This document shows positions 26,914 to 29,117 of a DNA stretch of 29,117 nucleotides, in pieces. Source of the stretch: a virus; IMG/VR virus record IMGVR_UViG_3300021437_000069, positions 1 through 29,117 of that record; one strand, given 5' to 3'. The notes under the pieces were generated by a model, which had not been told where the DNA came from, made no database searches, and saw only the letters and a list, made by a program, of their open reading frames with translations. The number at the start of each line of letters is the position of its first letter. The stretch's first letter is position 1. The translations under genes were made by a program, and so were the position numbers.

Positions 26914-27700
26914 GGAACTGGCGGATCAGGGCTGGGAACCTACGGAAGAAATAAAGCGGTGTCCCGCCTGCGGAGCGGAGGGCAAAATCTGGTCTTTTCG
27001 TTTGGGGCCTTCCACATTCAAATCGGCAGACTTTCCGTGTATATGCCTGGACCACGAAGAGGATATTGTGGAGCGCAAGCGGAAAGACGAACTGGCGCAA
27101 ATGTATGAGCGATCTTTAGAAAAGCAGGTGAGCGTGGACTTATGGGACAAAGCGAATTTTGAGACTTTCCAAGTGAGTCCGTTCAACCAGAACGTATTCG
27201 ATCGCTGCAAAATTTACAATGCACATAGAACGAACGAGCCAAGATCAATGCTGGTCATAGGAAACACCGGCACTGGGAAGACTCGGCTTGTTTTAGCCTC
27301 GGCCAGAAAAGAGGTGCGTCGCCTTGGAATATCTGCAAGATTCTTGCCTTTAGACCTGTATTTCGTCCATATGTTTGGGCACAAAAACAGAGAAAGGCTG
27401 GACTATGAATATGAAATGAAAACAGTTCCATTTCTGATCTTGGACGAGCTTGAGATTCCACAGAAATCGTTCGATCGGGAGCTTATGGAATCCTGGCTTC
27501 GCCGACTGTTGGAGCATCGTCTGGGAAATAAGTTACCTACTCTGATGACCCTGAATGCAGTGAGTCAGGACGAATGCAAACAGAAACTGGGCGAGAAAAT
27601 AAATTCAAGAGTCTTTAACCGGGAATTGTGCGAAGTGTTGCAAATACAACCGCATGAGCGCGATGACTTTCGTTTATATGGCGCAGTTTCCGCAGAGTAA
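26900..27700 (+). CDS. DnaC-type helicase loader ATPase with zinc site
   Basis: This is a 266-residue AAA+ ATPase. Residues 1-60 have a zinc site (RCPACG at 20-25 and PCICLDHE at 46-53). The ATPase core has Walker A GNTGTGKT (121-128) and Walker B FLILDELE (178-185). The sensor and arginine finger region (EKINSRVFNRELCEVLQIQPHERDDFR) closes it, as in DnaC and IstB-like loaders. It would load a replicative helicase at the origin; no DnaB-type helicase lies in the window, so it probably recruits the host's. SD AAAAAGGAGG; it overlaps the initiator by 14 bases. Confidence 0.9.
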   Translation: MARAEELADQGWEPTEEIKRCPACGAEGKIWSFRLGPSTFKSADFPCICLDHEEDIVERKRKDELAQMYERSLEKQVSVDLWDKANFETFQVSPFNQNVFDRCKIYNAHRTNEPRSMLVIGNTGTGKTRLVLASARKEVRRLGISARFLPLDLYFVHMFGHKNRERLDYEYEMKTVPFLILDELEIPQKSFDRELMESWLRRLLEHRLGNKLPTLMTLNAVSQDECKQKLGEKINSRVFNRELCEVLQIQPHERDDFRLYGAVSAE

Positions 27701-27727
27701 GCGTGCTTACTTTTGGAAACCTCAACT

Positions 27728-27844
27728 ATGCGTATAAAATATCTCTGGGCAGCCAAGGTGGTGAGAGACAAACTAAACCTAGAGGACTTGTTTTATAAAA
27801 TTGGGCGTCCCCTCATTACAAACCGAACCTACGGAGAAAGGTAG
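27728..27844 (+). CDS. Small basic protein, 38 residues
   Basis: MRIKYLWAAKVVRDKLNLEDLFYKIGRPLITNR TYGER, helical with basic ends; the SD (GGAAA) is weak. It fills the gap between the helicase loader and the next gene and ends five bases before the next ATG. Function unknown; could also be non-coding. Confidence 0.45.
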   Translation: MRIKYLWAAKVVRDKLNLEDLFYKIGRPLITNRTYGER

Positions 27845-27849
27845 CTGAT

Positions 27850-28239
27850 ATGTATTGTGACGATCGCGGTGACTTGATTATCACGCGCAATGAGTTCATG
27901 GCGCTGTGGGGAAAACCGGGACTCGCTCTCTTTGGCGATCGCGGGGTCTACAGCGTGAAATCCTGCTTAGGCCAAATCAGTGACGAAAACCGCTGCGTGC
28001 TTTGCCTCGCGGTGATCGTCGGGGATAAAAAGCGTTTCTGTTCGCCAGACTGCACCAACGTCTACAACAACAAAACGAACCTGACCGAACTCTCTCTCGA
28101 TATTTCTCTGACCTACAAGCAATTATTGAGTCTCTGGGACGTGAGCCACAGGTCGCATTCTACATTGTGGGTCGCGCTAATGACCGTTCTCGAAGACAGC
28201 TTTTCGATCAAACGAGAACAGGTCGGCTCGAAAGCATAA
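27850..28239 (+). CDS. Zinc-finger protein, 129 residues
   Basis: Two similar halves: ITRNEFMALWGKP ... and LTYKQLLSLWDVSHRSHS both look like a helix-turn-helix (LW-x-x-S/K), and between them CVLCLAV ... FCSPDCTNVYNNK gives a zinc knuckle of the CxxC...CxxC type. AAAGG stands eight bases before the ATG. Likely a DNA-binding phage protein; the target is unknown. Its last codons are 10 bases before a hairpin. Confidence 0.65.
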   Translation: MYCDDRGDLIITRNEFMALWGKPGLALFGDRGVYSVKSCLGQISDENRCVLCLAVIVGDKKRFCSPDCTNVYNNKTNLTELSLDISLTYKQLLSLWDVSHRSHSTLWVALMTVLEDSFSIKREQVGSKA

Positions 28240-28248
28240 AAACAGAAA

Positions 28249-28298
28249 CTCCCCTCAAGCCTATACTTGGTTGAGTGCCTTACACAGGCCGAGGGGAG
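28249..28298 (+). promoter_or_regulatory. Hairpin that covers a Shine-Dalgarno sequence
   Basis: CTCCCCTC (28249-28256) pairs with GAGGGGAG (28291-28298); GCCT/AGGC pairs inside. The 3' arm is a perfect SD for a short reading frame at 28305. Closing the stem would hide it. It may also be a terminator without T run. Confidence 0.45.
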
Positions 28299-28304
28299 AC
28301 ACCC

Positions 28305-28397
28305 ATGCTGAGCGTGCGAGACCACTGTAGACGATTCGATTCATTCAAGGCAAATATCCCCCAAAGGAGATTTCAATGCCAGAGATTTACGAGTTAG
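28305..28397 (+). CDS. Doubtful 30-residue leader peptide
   Basis: MLSVRDHCRRFDSFKANIPQ RRFQCQRFTS, started from the SD GAGGGGAG in the hairpin above. It overlaps the start of the next gene. The basic composition is unremarkable; it may be a leader or nothing. Confidence 0.25.
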   Translation: MLSVRDHCRRFDSFKANIPQRRFQCQRFTS

Positions 28398-29117
28398 GGT
28401 TTTTCACACAACTGCCGACGCATAAGCAAACGGTGCTCATGCAAGGTTGGGCGGAAATTAAAAACATGCGCAATAAATTATTGGAAGATTTCGTGCGGAT
28501 CGGCGGCAGCCTGAAGCTGATCCGTGAGGTAATCGGCAACTCTTCGCAGTATGAACTCTTTACCGAGAAGGCGCTCGGTATGTCGCTACGCATGGCCGAG
28601 CGCTATGAGCAAATCCACACGAAATATGCGGATAGCTTTCAAGACCTTGCCAAGATTCCCAACGTGCCAATGGGTGTCTATCTCGAACTGGCGCGACCCG
28701 AATTTCCCGAAGAAGCAAAGCAAAAACTGCTTGCCGGTTCAGAGGTTGAGGTTGAAGGCAAGGCAGTAGGAATCGATACCGTGACCCTGAAACAACTGGA
28801 AGACTATCGCAAGAAGAATGAACAGTTGACTGACAGTTTGAAGCGCTTGCAAAAAGAATTGAAAGAGGCGAATGGCGCAAAGCAGGCCAATCAGGCCAAG
28901 CAGGCGGAACCCGACAAACTCACCGAGCTTCAAGCCACCGTGAAAAACCAAAAAGGCGAGATCGAAGAGCTGAGTGAAAAGCTCGAAGTCTTTGAGTCGC
29001 AGAAAGAAAAACACCAAGAGCGTATCGGTCTGCTCTTTGCCATATCGACAGGTTTCAAGAGCGTGGACTCCCAACTCCAACAGTTAGACTCGCTCTTGCA
29101 TAATTTTAGGAAAATCG
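28376..29117 (+). CDS. DUF3102-like coiled-coil protein (3' end missing)
   Basis: The gene runs off the right edge; 247 codons are visible. Residues 25-95 (GWAEIKNMRNKLLEDFVRIGGSLKLIREVIGNSSQYELFTEKALGMSLRMAERYEQI) match the DUF3102-type helical domain found on phages and plasmids. After PNVPMGVYLELARPEFPEEAKQKLL comes a long coiled coil (about 140-230, KQLEDYRKKNEQLTDSLKRL ... EIEELSEKLEVFES). SD AAAGGAGATT is ideal. Known relatives have no firm function; partition or segregation-type roles are suspected by context only. Confidence 0.75.
   Translation, partial: MPEIYELGFFTQLPTHKQTVLMQGWAEIKNMRNKLLEDFVRIGGSLKLIREVIGNSSQYELFTEKALGMSLRMAERYEQIHTKYADSFQDLAKIPNVPMGVYLELARPEFPEEAKQKLLAGSEVEVEGKAVGIDTVTLKQLEDYRKKNEQLTDSLKRLQKELKEANGAKQANQAKQAEPDKLTELQATVKNQKGEIEELSEKLEVFESQKEKHQERIGLLFAISTGFKSVDSQLQQLDSLLHNFRKI

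Overview
The window is most of one end of a temperate tailed-phage (or prophage) genome. No ribosomal or recognisable host housekeeping genes are present. Every recognisable gene is viral, mobile, or of the accessory cargo type that phages carry. Most genes have strong Shine-Dalgarno sites (AAAGGAGG type), many start inside their neighbour's stop codon (ATGA overlaps), and the promoters that can be seen are TTGACA/TATAAT-like. That argues for a host using ordinary sigma-70 promoters and SD-led translation. I cannot name the host. One secreted cargo protein ends in a T9SS/FlgD-like beta domain (NGVYL motif), which hints at an environmental phylum but does not settle it.

Layout. (1) 1-5583, minus strand: head and packaging operon, read right to left: small-terminase candidate, a small beta-type protein, large terminase (cut by an in-frame TAA), portal, XkdF-like protease with a C-terminal scaffold part, and the start of the major capsid protein, which runs off the left edge. 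(2) 5584-8750, control and integration: a divergent promoter and a sigma-like gene (+), a ribbon-helix-helix-like protein and a protein that copies the capsid N-terminal arm (-), then an attachment-like region with two tRNA-Arg-like fragments and a tyrosine integrase (+). (3) 8746-15394, accessory region, mostly minus: membrane-anchored and small proteins, a lipoprotein with its own promoter (+), a secreted Asp-box protein, then an operon of a ParB/MT-A70 adenine methyltransferase, a nuclease-like protein and four small phage proteins. (4) 15395-16871: gene-poor, repeat-rich and palindrome-rich DNA around one minus-strand gene with VTQQ repeats. (5) 16872-29117, plus strand: early and replication genes. 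These are a tightly packed run of small proteins (HNH endonuclease, zinc proteins, pentapeptide repeats, small membrane proteins), a second sigma-like gene, an OB-fold ssDNA-binding candidate, an AP2-like protein, a DUF2726-like nuclease, a replication initiator with an origin-like repeat block inside it, a DnaC-type helicase loader and a DUF3102-like coiled-coil protein.

How it may work together (inference). The plus-strand half would express DNA replication and takeover functions, with the sigma-like proteins directing the divergent late packaging/head operon. A 15-base palindrome, CTCTAACNGTTAGAG, occurs five times, at the integrase-side promoter and between early gene blocks, and looks like the binding site of one phage regulator. 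No classical CI-type repressor was recognised. The strongest points for follow-up are this operator set, the capsid-arm copy, the interrupted zinc-bearing large terminase, the lambda-like origin inside the initiator gene, the three-way-junction leader at 24719-24799 and the tRNA-Arg fragments at the attachment region.
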